Positions 23,802 through 33,529 of a DNA stretch of 64,000 bases are shown here, in pieces. Below the pieces are notes generated by a model that saw nothing but the letters and a program-made list of their open reading frames with translations, did not search any database and was not told the DNA's origin. Location of the stretch: NCBI RefSeq assembly GCF_013386165.1, contig NZ_JACAOS010000001.1:547476-611475 (forward strand), written 5' to 3'. The position numbers and the translations under genes were made by a program. The stretch's first letter is position 1. Every line of letters starts with the position of its first letter. The stretch comes from Pseudomonas gingeri. GTDB taxonomy: Bacteria > Pseudomonadota > Gammaproteobacteria > Pseudomonadales > Pseudomonadaceae.

Positions 23802-24688
23802 GCGCGCACCTCGGCTCGTTCCAGGAGGTCTTGGGCGTTCCCGGCTTCGGCCAGGAGTACGGCAAAGGCTGGCAGCTGGTTATCGCGTTCGATCAGCGTG
23901 GCCATCGGCCCGATTTTCGCCAGCACCTGTTGATACAACGCCCATACCGCCTGATCGATAGGCGCGCCATGATCGTCGATCAACAGGCGGTCACCGAGGT
24001 TGTCGGCATCTTCGGCAAAACCGGCCAGATGGATTTCGCCCACGGCGTGCAGCGGCAAGGCTTCGATGTAGGCCAGCGCATCACGCTGGTGGTTGATGCT
24101 GGAGACATAGACGTTGTTCACGTCCAGTAGCAGCCCGCAACCGGTGCGGCGGATGATTTCGCTGATGAATTCCGCCTCATCCAGGGTGGATCGCTGGAAT
24201 TGCAGGTAGGTGGCCGGATTCTCCAGCAACATCGGACGTTTCAACGTGCTTTGCACCTGATCGACATGTTCGCAGACCCGTTGCAGGGTGGCGCTGTCAT
24301 AGGCCAGGGGCAGCAAGTCGTTGAGAAACACCGGGCCATGGCTCGACCAGGCCAGGTGTTCGGAAAAGGATTGGGGTTGATAACGCTCGATCAGTATCGC
24401 GAGGCGCTTGAGGTGTTCGTGGTCCAGGGGGCCTTTGGCACCGATGGACAAGCCGACCCCGTGCAGCGACAGCGGGTACTGTTCGCGGATCAAACCCAGG
24501 TAATGATGAAACGGGCCGCCGGCGACCATGTAGTTTTCGGCGTGGACCTCGAAGAAACCGAGGTCCGGGCGCGTTTCGAGTACCGCTTGAAAGTGTTCGG
24601 TCTTGAGCCCCAGCCCGACCCGGGGCGGGAGCTCGGCCCCGCGGGCCTGAGCGCGGTGAAGAGGGGCGGATTGCAGTGGCATGGGCAT
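23798..24688 (-). CDS. bufB: MNIO-type peptide-modifying enzyme BufB (DUF692)
   Basis: The 296-residue TIM-barrel protein of DUF692 is a multinuclear non-heme iron oxidative enzyme (MNIO). The metal-ligand motifs FFEVHAENYM (about 46-55), SLHGVGLSIG, FSEHLAWS, LLLDVNNVYVSS, GEIHLAGF and IDDHGAP are all present. In bufferin systems BufB converts cysteines of the BufA peptide to 5-thiooxazoles, creating a copper-binding product. It lies 40 bases after bufA and is translationally linked to bufC. Confidence 0.88.
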   Translation of the reverse strand: MPMPLQSAPLHRAQARGAELPPRVGLGLKTEHFQAVLETRPDLGFFEVHAENYMVAGGPFHHYLGLIREQYPLSLHGVGLSIGAKGPLDHEHLKRLAILIERYQPQSFSEHLAWSSHGPVFLNDLLPLAYDSATLQRVCEHVDQVQSTLKRPMLLENPATYLQFQRSTLDEAEFISEIIRRTGCGLLLDVNNVYVSSINHQRDALAYIEALPLHAVGEIHLAGFAEDADNLGDRLLIDDHGAPIDQAVWALYQQVLAKIGPMATLIERDNQLPAFAVLLAEAGNAQDLLERAEVRA

Positions 24689-24728
24689 CTTCGGCGCTCA
24701 GGCTGGCGGGTGGCAGGGCTCTGGTTGA

Positions 24729-25037
24729 TCAGGCCTTGGGGGTGAAGGCTGCCAGCTGGCCTTTGCCGGTCGGGGAGGTCTGGCTTTCCAGGGTCACGCA
24801 AGTGCCTGCTGGCACGGATTTCCAGGAGTTGGCCTGGAAGTTTTTGGTCGAAGTACCGGCGCAAGTGGTGCCGGCGCCTGCGGCGCAGTCGTTCTTGCCT
24901 GCCTGGGCCACACCGAAGCATTTTTCCATGCTATCGGCAGCGTGGGCGCTCATCGGCAATGCGGTCATGCTCAGGGCAGAGCCGAGGGCCAGGGCGAGGG
25001 TGGCGGCGGACAGGGTGCGGGTAGTGGAAGTGCTCAT
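24729..25037 (-). CDS. bufA: bufferin precursor peptide BufA (DUF2282)
   Basis: The 102-residue protein has a Sec signal peptide ([20 protein letters not shown] onward, cleaved near SAHA). The mature part has exactly four cysteines in the DUF2282 pattern: [15 protein letters not shown], then GTTCAGTS, then VPAGTC. These are the substrates for the BufB/BufC pair. The start at 25037 is chosen over an open-frame start 8 codons earlier because it begins the signal peptide directly. It is the first gene of the operon. On the minus strand a TGTAAC element (25130-25135) could be an ECF-type -35, but no clear -10 was found. Confidence 0.85.
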   Translation of the reverse strand: MSTSTTRTLSAATLALALGSALSMTALPMSAHAADSMEKCFGVAQAGKNDCAAGAGTTCAGTSTKNFQANSWKSVPAGTCVTLESQTSPTGKGQLAAFTPKA

Positions 25038-25207
25038 GGTCAATCTCCGGTATGTCGTCAATGATGAAAGCAGAGGTTAGATGAGTTTCGTTGCTTTCTT
25101 GCCTTACTTGAGCCCTGAGGGCCAGGTTTGTTACAGCGCGCGGCAAAAAATATTCGATTATTTTTGCAGGCGGGCAGGAAAAGATTTTCCTGGCGTTGCA
25201 ACAGCCA

Positions 25208-25231
25208 AAGAAAAGCCCCGAAATATCGGGG
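25208..25231 (-). terminator. intrinsic terminator of the liv operon
   Basis: On the minus strand AGCCCCGATATTTCGGGGCT is followed by TTTTCTTT, 23 bases after the livF stop. Confidence 0.85.
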
Positions 25232-25253
25232 CTGTTCTCGTTACACAGGGGCA

Positions 25254-25955
25254 TCAACCGCCCAGATACGCCTCGCGCACTTTCGGGTCGGTCAGCAGGT
25301 CGTTGCCGCTGCCTTCCATCACCACCCGGCCGTTTTCCAGCACGTAGGCCCGGTCGGCGATTTTCAGCGCCTGGTTGGCGTTCTGCTCCACCAGGAACAC
25401 CGTCACACCGTCCTTGCGCAGCTGTTCGATGATATCGAAGATCTGCTGGATGATGATGGGTGCCAGGCCCAGGGACGGTTCGTCCAGCAGCAACAGTTTC
25501 GGCTTGCTCATCAGGGCCCGGCCAATGGCGAGCATCTGCTGTTCACCGCCGGACATGGTGCCGCCGCGCTGGTTGAAACGTTCCTTGAGACGGGGGAACA
25601 GTTGCAGGACCTTGTCCATCTGCTCCTGATATTCGCCCTTGTCGGTGAAAAAACCACCCATGGCGAGGTTTTCTTCCACGGTCAGGCGGGCAAACACCCG
25701 ACGGCCTTCCGGCACCACGGCAATGCTCTTGCGCATGATGATGGAGGACTCCTGACCCACCAGCTCCTCGCCCATGTAGCGAATGCTGCCGCTGTGGGCG
25801 CGGGGCGAACCGCAGAGGGTCATCAGCAACGTGGACTTGCCCGCACCGTTGGCGCCGATCAGGGTGACAATCTCGCCCTGGCGTACTTCGACGTTGACGC
25901 TGTGCAGGGCCTGGATCTTGCCGTAGAAGGTGGAAACGTTTTCGAATTGCAGCAT
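25254..25955 (-). CDS. livF: branched-chain amino acid ABC transporter ATP-binding protein LivF
   Basis: The 233-residue ATPase has Walker A GANGAGKST (about 34-42), signature SGGEQQMLAIGRAL, Walker B LLLDEPSLGL and the switch His in FLVEQNANQAL. It is the smaller of two ATPases of the branched-chain amino acid importer (BraG in P. aeruginosa) and is last in the operon, directly abutting livG. Length and motifs are normal. Confidence 0.95.
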   Translation of the reverse strand: MLQFENVSTFYGKIQALHSVNVEVRQGEIVTLIGANGAGKSTLLMTLCGSPRAHSGSIRYMGEELVGQESSIIMRKSIAVVPEGRRVFARLTVEENLAMGGFFTDKGEYQEQMDKVLQLFPRLKERFNQRGGTMSGGEQQMLAIGRALMSKPKLLLLDEPSLGLAPIIIQQIFDIIEQLRKDGVTVFLVEQNANQALKIADRAYVLENGRVVMEGSGNDLLTDPKVREAYLGG

Positions 25956-26719
25956 TTACGCTTCCCCCAGGTAGGCTTTGATCACTTCGGGATTATCACG
26001 GATCTGTTCCGGCGTGCCGTCAGCCAGGGGCGTGCCCTGGTTGATCACGACGATATGGTCGGAAATGCTCATGACCAGTTTCATGTCGTGTTCGATCAGC
26101 AGCACGGTGGCGTTGTGCTCTTCGCGCAGTACGCTGATCAGTGCCTTGAGGTCTTCGGTTTCCTTGGGGTTGAGGCCCGCCGCCGGTTCGTCGAGCATGA
26201 GGATCCGCGGACGGGTCATCATGCATCGGGCGATTTCCAGGCGCCGCTGTTGGCCGTAGGCCAGGGTGCCTGCCGGGCGGTTGGCGAACTCGGTCAGGTT
26301 GACCTTGGCCAGCCAGTACTCGGCGTATTCCATGGCCTCGCGCTCGCTCTTGCGGAACGCGGGGGTCTTGAACAGACCGGCCAGGAAGTTGGTGTTCAGG
26401 TGCCGGTGCTGGGCGATCAGCAGGTTCTCGACCGCCGTCATGTCCTTGAACAGACGCACGTTCTGGAAGGTCCGCACCACGCCCTTGCGGGCAATCTCAT
26501 GGCCGGCCAGGCCCTGGATCGGCTGGCCGTCGAGGAGGATGCTGCCGGCGCTCGGCTTGTAGAAACCGGTCAGGCAGTTGAACACCGTGGTCTTGCCGGC
26601 ACCGTTCGGGCCGATCAAGGCCACCACTTGTTTTTCCTTGACGGTCAGGGCCACGCCGTTGACCGCCAACAGGCCACCGAAGCGCATGCTCAGGCCGCTG
26701 ACTTTGAGAATTTCACGGC

Positions 26720-26723
<4 letters not shown>
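25956..26723 (-). CDS. livG: branched-chain amino acid ABC transporter ATP-binding protein LivG
   Basis: The 255-residue ATPase (BraF in P. aeruginosa) has Walker [10 protein letters not shown] (about 36-44), signature [15 protein letters not shown], Walker [14 protein letters not shown] and [11 protein letters not shown]. It has the C-terminal insert typical of LivG. It overlaps livM by 4 bases and abuts livF, so all are translated in a coupled manner. Confidence 0.95.
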
Positions 26724-27969
<1,246 letters not shown>

Positions 27970-27973
<4 letters not shown>

Positions 27974-28893
27974 ACTTTCTCAACCTCCGGACGGCCCAGG
28001 ATGCCGGTCGGCCGGAACAACAGCACCAGAACCAAAAGACCGAATGCCACCACGTCCTTGTACTCGTCGCCGAACACGTCGGCGCCAAAGGCTTCGGCCA
28101 CGCCCAGCACCAGCCCGCCGAGCATGGCGCCCGGAATGCTGCCGATGCCGCCCAGTACCGCTGCGGTAAAGGCTTTCAGGCCTACCAGGAAGCCGGCGTT
28201 GGGGTTGATCACACCGTATTGCATGCTCAGCAGCACGGCCGCGACCGCCGCCAGTGCGGCACCGATCACGAAGGTCAGGGCGATGATGTTGTTGGTGTTG
28301 ATCCCCAGCAGGTTGGCCATCTTGATGTCTTCGGCACAGGCGCGGCAGGCGCGGCCCAGGCGGGAGCGGGAGATGAACAGGGTCAGGCCGAGCATCGCAA
28401 GCAGCGTGACGACGAACACCACGATCTGCATGTAGGAAATCAGCACTTCATGTGCACCACCTGGCCCGAAGGAGATATTGCCGGGGATCAGGTTGGGGAT
28501 GGACTTGTCCTTGGAGTCTTGCGCGAGTAGTACGGTGTTCTGCAGGAAAATCGACATGCCGATGGCGGAGATCAGCGGAATCAGGCGATTACTGCCACGC
28601 AAGGGGCGGTAGGCGATCCGTTCGATACTGTAGCCATAGGCACTGGTGACGACGATGCTCGCGATAAACGCGGCGGTCATCAGCAGGGGGACGCTGTCGA
28701 GTCCCATCAAGCTCAGCCCGGCAATGGCGATGAACGCCACATAGGAGCCAATCATGTAGACCTCGCCGTGGGCGAAGTTGATCATTCCAATGATGCCGTA
28801 AACCATCGTATAGCCGATGGCGATCAGGGCATACGTGCTGCCAACGGTCAGGCCGTTAACCAGCTGTTGGAAAAAGTGATAGATGTCAGGCAT
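27970..28893 (-). CDS. livH: branched-chain amino acid ABC transporter permease LivH
   Basis: The 307-residue permease (BraD) has eight or so membrane segments. [20 protein letters not shown] and [20 protein letters not shown] at the N-terminus, and [20 protein letters not shown] in the cytoplasmic loop, are LivH signatures. It is the first gene after the braC-liv intergenic terminator, and permease expression is therefore probably lower than that of the binding protein. Confidence 0.95.
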
Positions 28894-29069
28894 TAAAGCG
28901 CTCCTAAAAACCTGATACGCATTTCACTGGTGGAGTCATTTTCCCGCTCGGACCCCGTGGATTTGCATCCACTTCGGGTGCAAGTTTTGCCAGCGAACCG
29001 CTGATGACGGTTTTGAGATTTTCAGGTGGGCGGGTTCCCGGATCACGGAAAGACAGGCCCATTACCTCG

Positions 29070-29102
29070 TAAAACAAAGCCCACGGCACGCCGTGGGCTT
29101 TA
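29070..29102 (-). terminator. intrinsic (attenuating) terminator between braC and livH
   Basis: On the minus strand AAAGCCCACGGC pairs with GCCGTGGGCTTT, followed by GTTTT. It follows the braC stop by 23 bases. As the permease genes lie downstream, it probably lowers their expression relative to braC. The remaining bases to livH (28894-29069) show no gene. Confidence 0.8.
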
Positions 29103-29125
29103 TTGGCAGTCAGTCAGGGCAAGCC

Positions 29126-30244
29126 TTACTGAGGCGATACTTCGGTTTTAGGTTTGCCGAAGTGCCACTCGTAGACCACGAATTTGAAGTCTTTGAGGTC
29201 ACCCTTGGCATCGAAGCTCAGGTCGCCAGTCGGGGTCTTGAAGGTCCCGGCGTGGATGGCAGCAGCCACTTTGGCCGGATCTTCGCTCTTGGCGGCGGCG
29301 ATACCGCCGGCAATGACTTCAACCGCGGAGTAGGAAGGGAACACGAACGGGCCGCTCGGGTCTTCTTTCTTGGCTTTGAAGGCGTCAGCCAGGGCGACGT
29401 TGGCCGGATCCTGGTCGAAGGACTTCGGCAGGGTTACCAGCAGGCCTTCGGAAGCGTCCTTGGCGATCTGCGAGATGGAGTCGTTACCCACGCCTTCCGG
29501 ACCCATGAACTTGGCCTTCAGGCCTTTTTCCTGGGATTGACGCAGGATCAGGCCCAGCTCAGGGTGGTAGCCGCCGTAGTAGACGAAGTCGACGTTGGCT
29601 TGCTTGAGCTTGGCGATCAGCGAAGAGAAGTCTTTGTCGCCGGCGTTGATGCCTTCGAACACGGCAACCTTGACGCCTTTTTTCTCCAGGGTTTGTTTCA
29701 CGGCGGTGGCGATGCCTTCACCGTACTGCTGCTTGTCGTGGAGTACCGCAACGATCTTCGGTTTCACGTGGTCGGCGATGTAGTTACCGGCGGCAGGGCC
29801 CTGGGCGCTGTCCAGACCGATGGTGCGGAACACCATTTTGTAACCACGAGCGGTGATTTCCGGGCTGGTGGCAGCCGGGGTGATCATCACTACGCCTTCG
29901 TCTTCGTAAATGTCCGAAGCCGGTTGAGTCGAGCTGGAGCACAGGTGGCCGACAACGAATTTCACACCGTCGTTTACGACTTTGTTGGCTACGGCAACCG
30001 CTTGCTTCGGATCGCAGGCGTCGTCGTATTCAACGGCTTCGAGTTTCTTGCCATCAACACCGCCCTTGGCGTTGATCTGTTCGATAGCCATTTTGGCGCC
30101 ACTGAACTGCATGTCGCCGTACTGGGCCACAGGGCCGGTTTTCGGGCCGGCGATGCCGATCTTGATGGTGTCTGCAGCGAAAGAATGGCTGGCAACCCCG
30201 GCCAGAACCATAGCGGCGAACAGTTTGGAAATCTGCTTAGTCAT
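29126..30244 (-). CDS. braC: branched-chain amino acid substrate-binding protein BraC
   Basis: The 372-residue periplasmic binding protein has a signal peptide (MTKQISKLFAAMVLAGVASH, cut after SFA). IKIGIAGPKTGPVAQYGDMQ and HLCSSSTQPASDIYEDEGVV are LivK/BraC family blocks, and the two cysteines (DDACDP, HLCSS) form the family's disulphide. The gene stands before the permease and ATPase genes with a terminator between. Length is normal. Confidence 0.93.
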   Translation of the reverse strand: MTKQISKLFAAMVLAGVASHSFAADTIKIGIAGPKTGPVAQYGDMQFSGAKMAIEQINAKGGVDGKKLEAVEYDDACDPKQAVAVANKVVNDGVKFVVGHLCSSSTQPASDIYEDEGVVMITPAATSPEITARGYKMVFRTIGLDSAQGPAAGNYIADHVKPKIVAVLHDKQQYGEGIATAVKQTLEKKGVKVAVFEGINAGDKDFSSLIAKLKQANVDFVYYGGYHPELGLILRQSQEKGLKAKFMGPEGVGNDSISQIAKDASEGLLVTLPKSFDQDPANVALADAFKAKKEDPSGPFVFPSYSAVEVIAGGIAAAKSEDPAKVAAAIHAGTFKTPTGDLSFDAKGDLKDFKFVVYEWHFGKPKTEVSPQ

Positions 30245-30342
30245 TAGTGCTCCACTCTTGCTGTTGTAGTTTTTAGAGTCCTACGGCCGGAGCTGTGGGA
30301 CCGGGTCAGATTTAACGCCGATATCCCGGTTCATGCCCCGGC

Positions 30343-30360
30343 AACTGTACCGATACAGTT
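30343..30360. promoter_or_regulatory. palindromic operator candidate upstream of braC
   Basis: AACTGTACCGATACAGTT has perfect 7-base arms AACTGTA/TACAGTT with a 4-base spacer, about 100 bases before braC. It lies in the 361-base gap between braC and the divergent DUF2288 gene (30245-30605), in which no other gene was seen. CTGTAC-type palindromes are bound by MocR/GntR-family regulators; the regulator here is unknown. Confidence 0.45.
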
Positions 30361-30605
30361 TAGTGTGCACGCTTATCGATTGGATAGCGGGCAGCCGGAG
30401 GCAAAATCGAGATATGTCGCTTGAGTGAAAGAAAAAGACAGAATAGCGGCAGATTGGCATGCAGATTTTTGTCTGGATGTTGCTAGCTTTCAGCTGCAAT
30501 CCCTGGCGCCTTCGATCCCCTCGATCACCCCTTCAGTTTCATCTGGGTGTTTCCACGTGAGCCTCGACGTTATGATTGCGTCGATTTTTTCTCAGGTGGA
30601 ACCCC

Positions 30606-30911
30606 ATGATTCAAGAACCTAGCACCCTCTATGCCAAGCTGCTTGGTGAAACCGCATCTATTCGTTGGGAAGAGCTGCAACCGTTCTTTGCCCGGGGCGC
30701 CCTATTGTGGGTCGAGCCGGCACTGGATCTGATCGCCGCCGCCGAGGCAGTGGCCGAGAACCAGGCGGGGAAAGTCGCTGCGTGGCTGGAGAGCGGGGAG
30801 CTTGCCAAGGTGTCTGAGTCGCGGGCGCTGGATCTTTTCGAGCGCGATCCGACGCTGTGGGCAGTGGTGGTTTCGCCCTGGGTACTGGTCCAGGAAAGAG
30901 CAACAAAATAA
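30606..30911 (+). CDS. DUF2288 family protein
   Basis: The 101-residue protein of DUF2288 is a small soluble domain of unknown function found in pseudomonads and cyanobacteria. LYAKLLGETASIRWEELQPF and FARGALLWVEPALDLIAAAE are the conserved blocks, followed by WAVVVSPWVLVQE near the C-terminus. The ATG at 30606 is chosen; ten upstream in-frame codons are unlike the family. It is transcribed divergently from braC. Confidence 0.85.
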   Translation: MIQEPSTLYAKLLGETASIRWEELQPFFARGALLWVEPALDLIAAAEAVAENQAGKVAAWLESGELAKVSESRALDLFERDPTLWAVVVSPWVLVQERATK

Positions 30912-31052
30912 TTCAGCGCACCCTAATCGTGCATAAGCCTTGTGCGTTTATAGCCGGTCGGTGTGTAGGTCCGTAACTGCGTTGCGCAGTAATGGCAGTT
31001 TGCCCGTGGAGAAAATCCACAGTGATGACGGGCTTGATTACGGAGGGGCCCC

Positions 31053-31140
31053 TGTAGGCGCGAGCTTGCTTGCGATGGCGATCAACCTGTCGACAGCCGT
31101 TGGCTGGAAGGCCGCTATCGCGAGCAAGCTCGCTCCTGCA
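31053..31140. repeat. REPIN next to the tubulin-like gene
   Basis: The arms TGTAGGCGCGAGCTTGCTTG (31053-31072) and GAGCAAGCTCGCTCCTGCA (31122-31140) are inverted near-copies with the usual CGATGGCG/CGCTATCG inner tails. The element lies between DUF2288 and the convergent tubulin-like gene. Confidence 0.8.
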
Positions 31141-31157
31141 AAAGGCGGGGCAGGGTC

Positions 31158-33332
31158 TTAGTACTCGGTCTTGCCGGTGTGGTTGTTCAACGAAATGACC
31201 TTGGTCTTGCCGATGCGGTGACGGTAGATCTCGCGCAGGTACTTGATCGCCTTCTTCACGCAGTCGCGGGACAGGCGGATATCGTTGATCGAGACAAACT
31301 TTTCCTTGTCGTTGATCAGCTCGCGGTACTTCTTCTCGTACATCGGCTTGATCGCGTACCAGTTGGTGTCGAGGATCTTCGCCGGGTTTTCGAACTCGTT
31401 GAGCAGTTCGTCGAGACTGTCTTCGTCGAACTCGTCGCAGGTGATGAAGTCCAGCATCGAGTTGTCCAGCGTATCGTCGAAACGGTACGGGTTACGCGCG
31501 AAGCAACGCTTGATAAAGGCCACGATCAGCGTCAGGAAATCGTCCGACAGGCACGGGCTCTTGGCGATCAGGGTGGTCAGCGACAGGTTCGCCGAGGCGC
31601 CGATCACCAGGGCGTAGCGCTTGAGCGTGGTGTTGGGGAACAGGCTGTTGAGGTGGGTCTTGAGCCGGTTCAGGTCCATATAGGACAGTTTGTAGTCCTT
31701 GGGCAGGGAGACGATCGAGACCACCGACGAGCAATTCTTGAAGAAGTGCAAGTCGTGCAGCGCCGCGGCGTCGTAGCCCGAGGTCTTGTATTGCTCCAGG
31801 GCCGCGCGATAGCGCTTGGACTCGATCGGCAGCAGGCTGATGCCTTCGATGGCCTGAGTCACCTTGTTGAAATGCGGCAGGTCGATGGAACGGAAGAACA
31901 GGTCGTCGATGTTCAGCCGCTGGGGCTCTTTCTCGAACACTTTGAATTTGTCGCCGGTAGGCGCCGGCTGTTCCGGTACCACGGATTCTGCGTAGGCAAT
32001 GGCCACGGGGCCGGCCAGACTCATAAACAGGTCGTTGGCATCCAGGCGAATGGTCTCGCCGATGTCGATGCCGGCACGTCGGAAATAGTTCTGGTCGTAG
32101 TCGGTGGTCACCGCCTGGGCGGTGAGGATGTTGAAAATCTGCTGGGAAATGTACTGGTTGGCGTGCTTTTCCATGGCATTGACATCAATGTTCTGGATGT
32201 TGCCGTCATCGTTTTCTTCGGCATAACGCATGATGTCGTTGGAGATCAGCATCATCGCGTTCCACGGACGAATGCGCCCCATGACACTGGCTTCGCTGCC
32301 GTCGTCATTGTCGAAGTTATAGGAGAAGTCCCACTCTTCGGACAGGTACTTGCACAACAGTCGACCGGCGTTGATATGCAGTGCTTCGGACATTTCACTG
32401 CGGTGATCGGAAATGTTCGGCAGTACGCAGATGCCGCTGGTGAAGATCGGTTCGAACACGAAGGAGTGGCCACTCTTGCTGTCGTGCTCGTCGGCCGGCT
32501 TGGTGTCGAAGGTCTTGTTCATGTAGGAGTATTGCTGGGCCAGGCCGAATTCCGAGGCCATGCCCGAACCGGTACCGCCGCCGGCGCTGAAAATCGAGAA
32601 GTACAGGCGCGACTGGTTGGCCTTGATCCCGCAGGAGTCGATCAGATACGAGTGGATCATCTTCCAGTCGGGGCTGGAAAAGCGCTGGGTGTCCTTGTTC
32701 AGGATGATCTTGGCCAGATACTGGCCGAGGATCGGCGCGTTACCCGCACCACCGGCATGGACTTCCGACAGGTCCATGATCTTCATCTTGCTGTAGTCGC
32801 GGATAAAACCGCTTTTTTCGCCCTTGCGCGAGAAACGGATGCGACCGGCGATGTCCTTGTCCAGGTCGCCGAGCATCACCAGGGGTTCCACCAGGAACAC
32901 CGGCTTGGCGGATTTGTTCTGCACCAGGCGCAGGTTGTTGCGGATCCACTGCGCCGGGCGGTAGCCCTTGTCGCTGACCTTGTCTTCGTTGTTGAACTCA
33001 TTGAGGTAGAACTTGCGGGCGTTGTACACCAGTTCGGCGACGTCCAACGCAATGTTCGAGCCGCAGCGACCCAGGCCGATCAGGCACACGGACGGGAATT
33101 CCTGCTCACGGCGGGCCTCGTTTTCGCCTTCGGTATGGAGCGAACGAGGGAACACCATGTCGCGCAGTCCATCGAGGTTGTCGAGGATGCGGTCAGTGTT
33201 GGTTTCCGTGAAGTACAGGTACTGCTGGGTCGACAGCGGACGTGGGGTGGAATAGGCCTTGTAGGTTTTTTCCGCGACCGTGGGCACTATCAGATCGGAT
33301 ACTACGTTGGCTGGAGTATTTTTAGAGGTCAT
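31158..33332 (-). CDS. large tubulin/FtsZ-like GTPase (Tubulin_2 type), function unknown
   Basis: The 724-residue protein carries the tubulin/FtsZ signature FSAGGGTGSGMASEF (GGGTGSG at 251-257). It has an N-terminal nucleotide loop CLIGLGRCGSNIA (83-95) and a Gly-rich loop HAGGAGNAPILGQ (192-204) like the third FtsZ phosphate loop. It is about twice the length of FtsZ, with a C-terminal region (about 480-724) of no recognised domain. No phage, plasmid partition or cell-division genes are nearby. It fits the FtsZ-like families proposed to remodel membranes, or the Tubulin_2 family, rather than TubZ or PhuZ. GTP binding is a fair inference; polymerisation is not shown. The upstream 197 bases hold no gene. 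Confidence 0.8.
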   Translation of the reverse strand: MTSKNTPANVVSDLIVPTVAEKTYKAYSTPRPLSTQQYLYFTETNTDRILDNLDGLRDMVFPRSLHTEGENEARREQEFPSVCLIGLGRCGSNIALDVAELVYNARKFYLNEFNNEDKVSDKGYRPAQWIRNNLRLVQNKSAKPVFLVEPLVMLGDLDKDIAGRIRFSRKGEKSGFIRDYSKMKIMDLSEVHAGGAGNAPILGQYLAKIILNKDTQRFSSPDWKMIHSYLIDSCGIKANQSRLYFSIFSAGGGTGSGMASEFGLAQQYSYMNKTFDTKPADEHDSKSGHSFVFEPIFTSGICVLPNISDHRSEMSEALHINAGRLLCKYLSEEWDFSYNFDNDDGSEASVMGRIRPWNAMMLISNDIMRYAEENDDGNIQNIDVNAMEKHANQYISQQIFNILTAQAVTTDYDQNYFRRAGIDIGETIRLDANDLFMSLAGPVAIAYAESVVPEQPAPTGDKFKVFEKEPQRLNIDDLFFRSIDLPHFNKVTQAIEGISLLPIESKRYRAALEQYKTSGYDAAALHDLHFFKNCSSVVSIVSLPKDYKLSYMDLNRLKTHLNSLFPNTTLKRYALVIGASANLSLTTLIAKSPCLSDDFLTLIVAFIKRCFARNPYRFDDTLDNSMLDFITCDEFDEDSLDELLNEFENPAKILDTNWYAIKPMYEKKYRELINDKEKFVSINDIRLSRDCVKKAIKYLREIYRHRIGKTKVISLNNHTGKTEY

Positions 33333-33529
33333 TGTGCGCCATTTGCCTGGTCTGGTTCGGCGGTCGAAAAGATATCAACGCGCCATCACGGAGTGAGAGA
33401 TCGCGACTGTACCTCGCGATATTGGCCTGAGCGATAGGGTTTATCCCTAGGTTCCCCTAGGGGGGAGCCTTGCTTGCAATACCGAAGGATCGGCCAAAAA
33501 TTGGCGTTCTTTAATTGGCGGGGAACTTT

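Noticed and set aside
25100..25140. ECF-sigma promoter for the bufferin operon
   Set aside because: TGTAAC occurs on the minus strand, but no matching -10 at the right distance was found, so it is only mentioned under bufA.
31179..33437. 752-codon open frame antisense to the tubulin-like gene
   Set aside because: High-GC shadow frame: no ribosome site, repetitive Val/Gln/Gly/His-rich translation without any domain, while the opposite strand has clear tubulin motifs.
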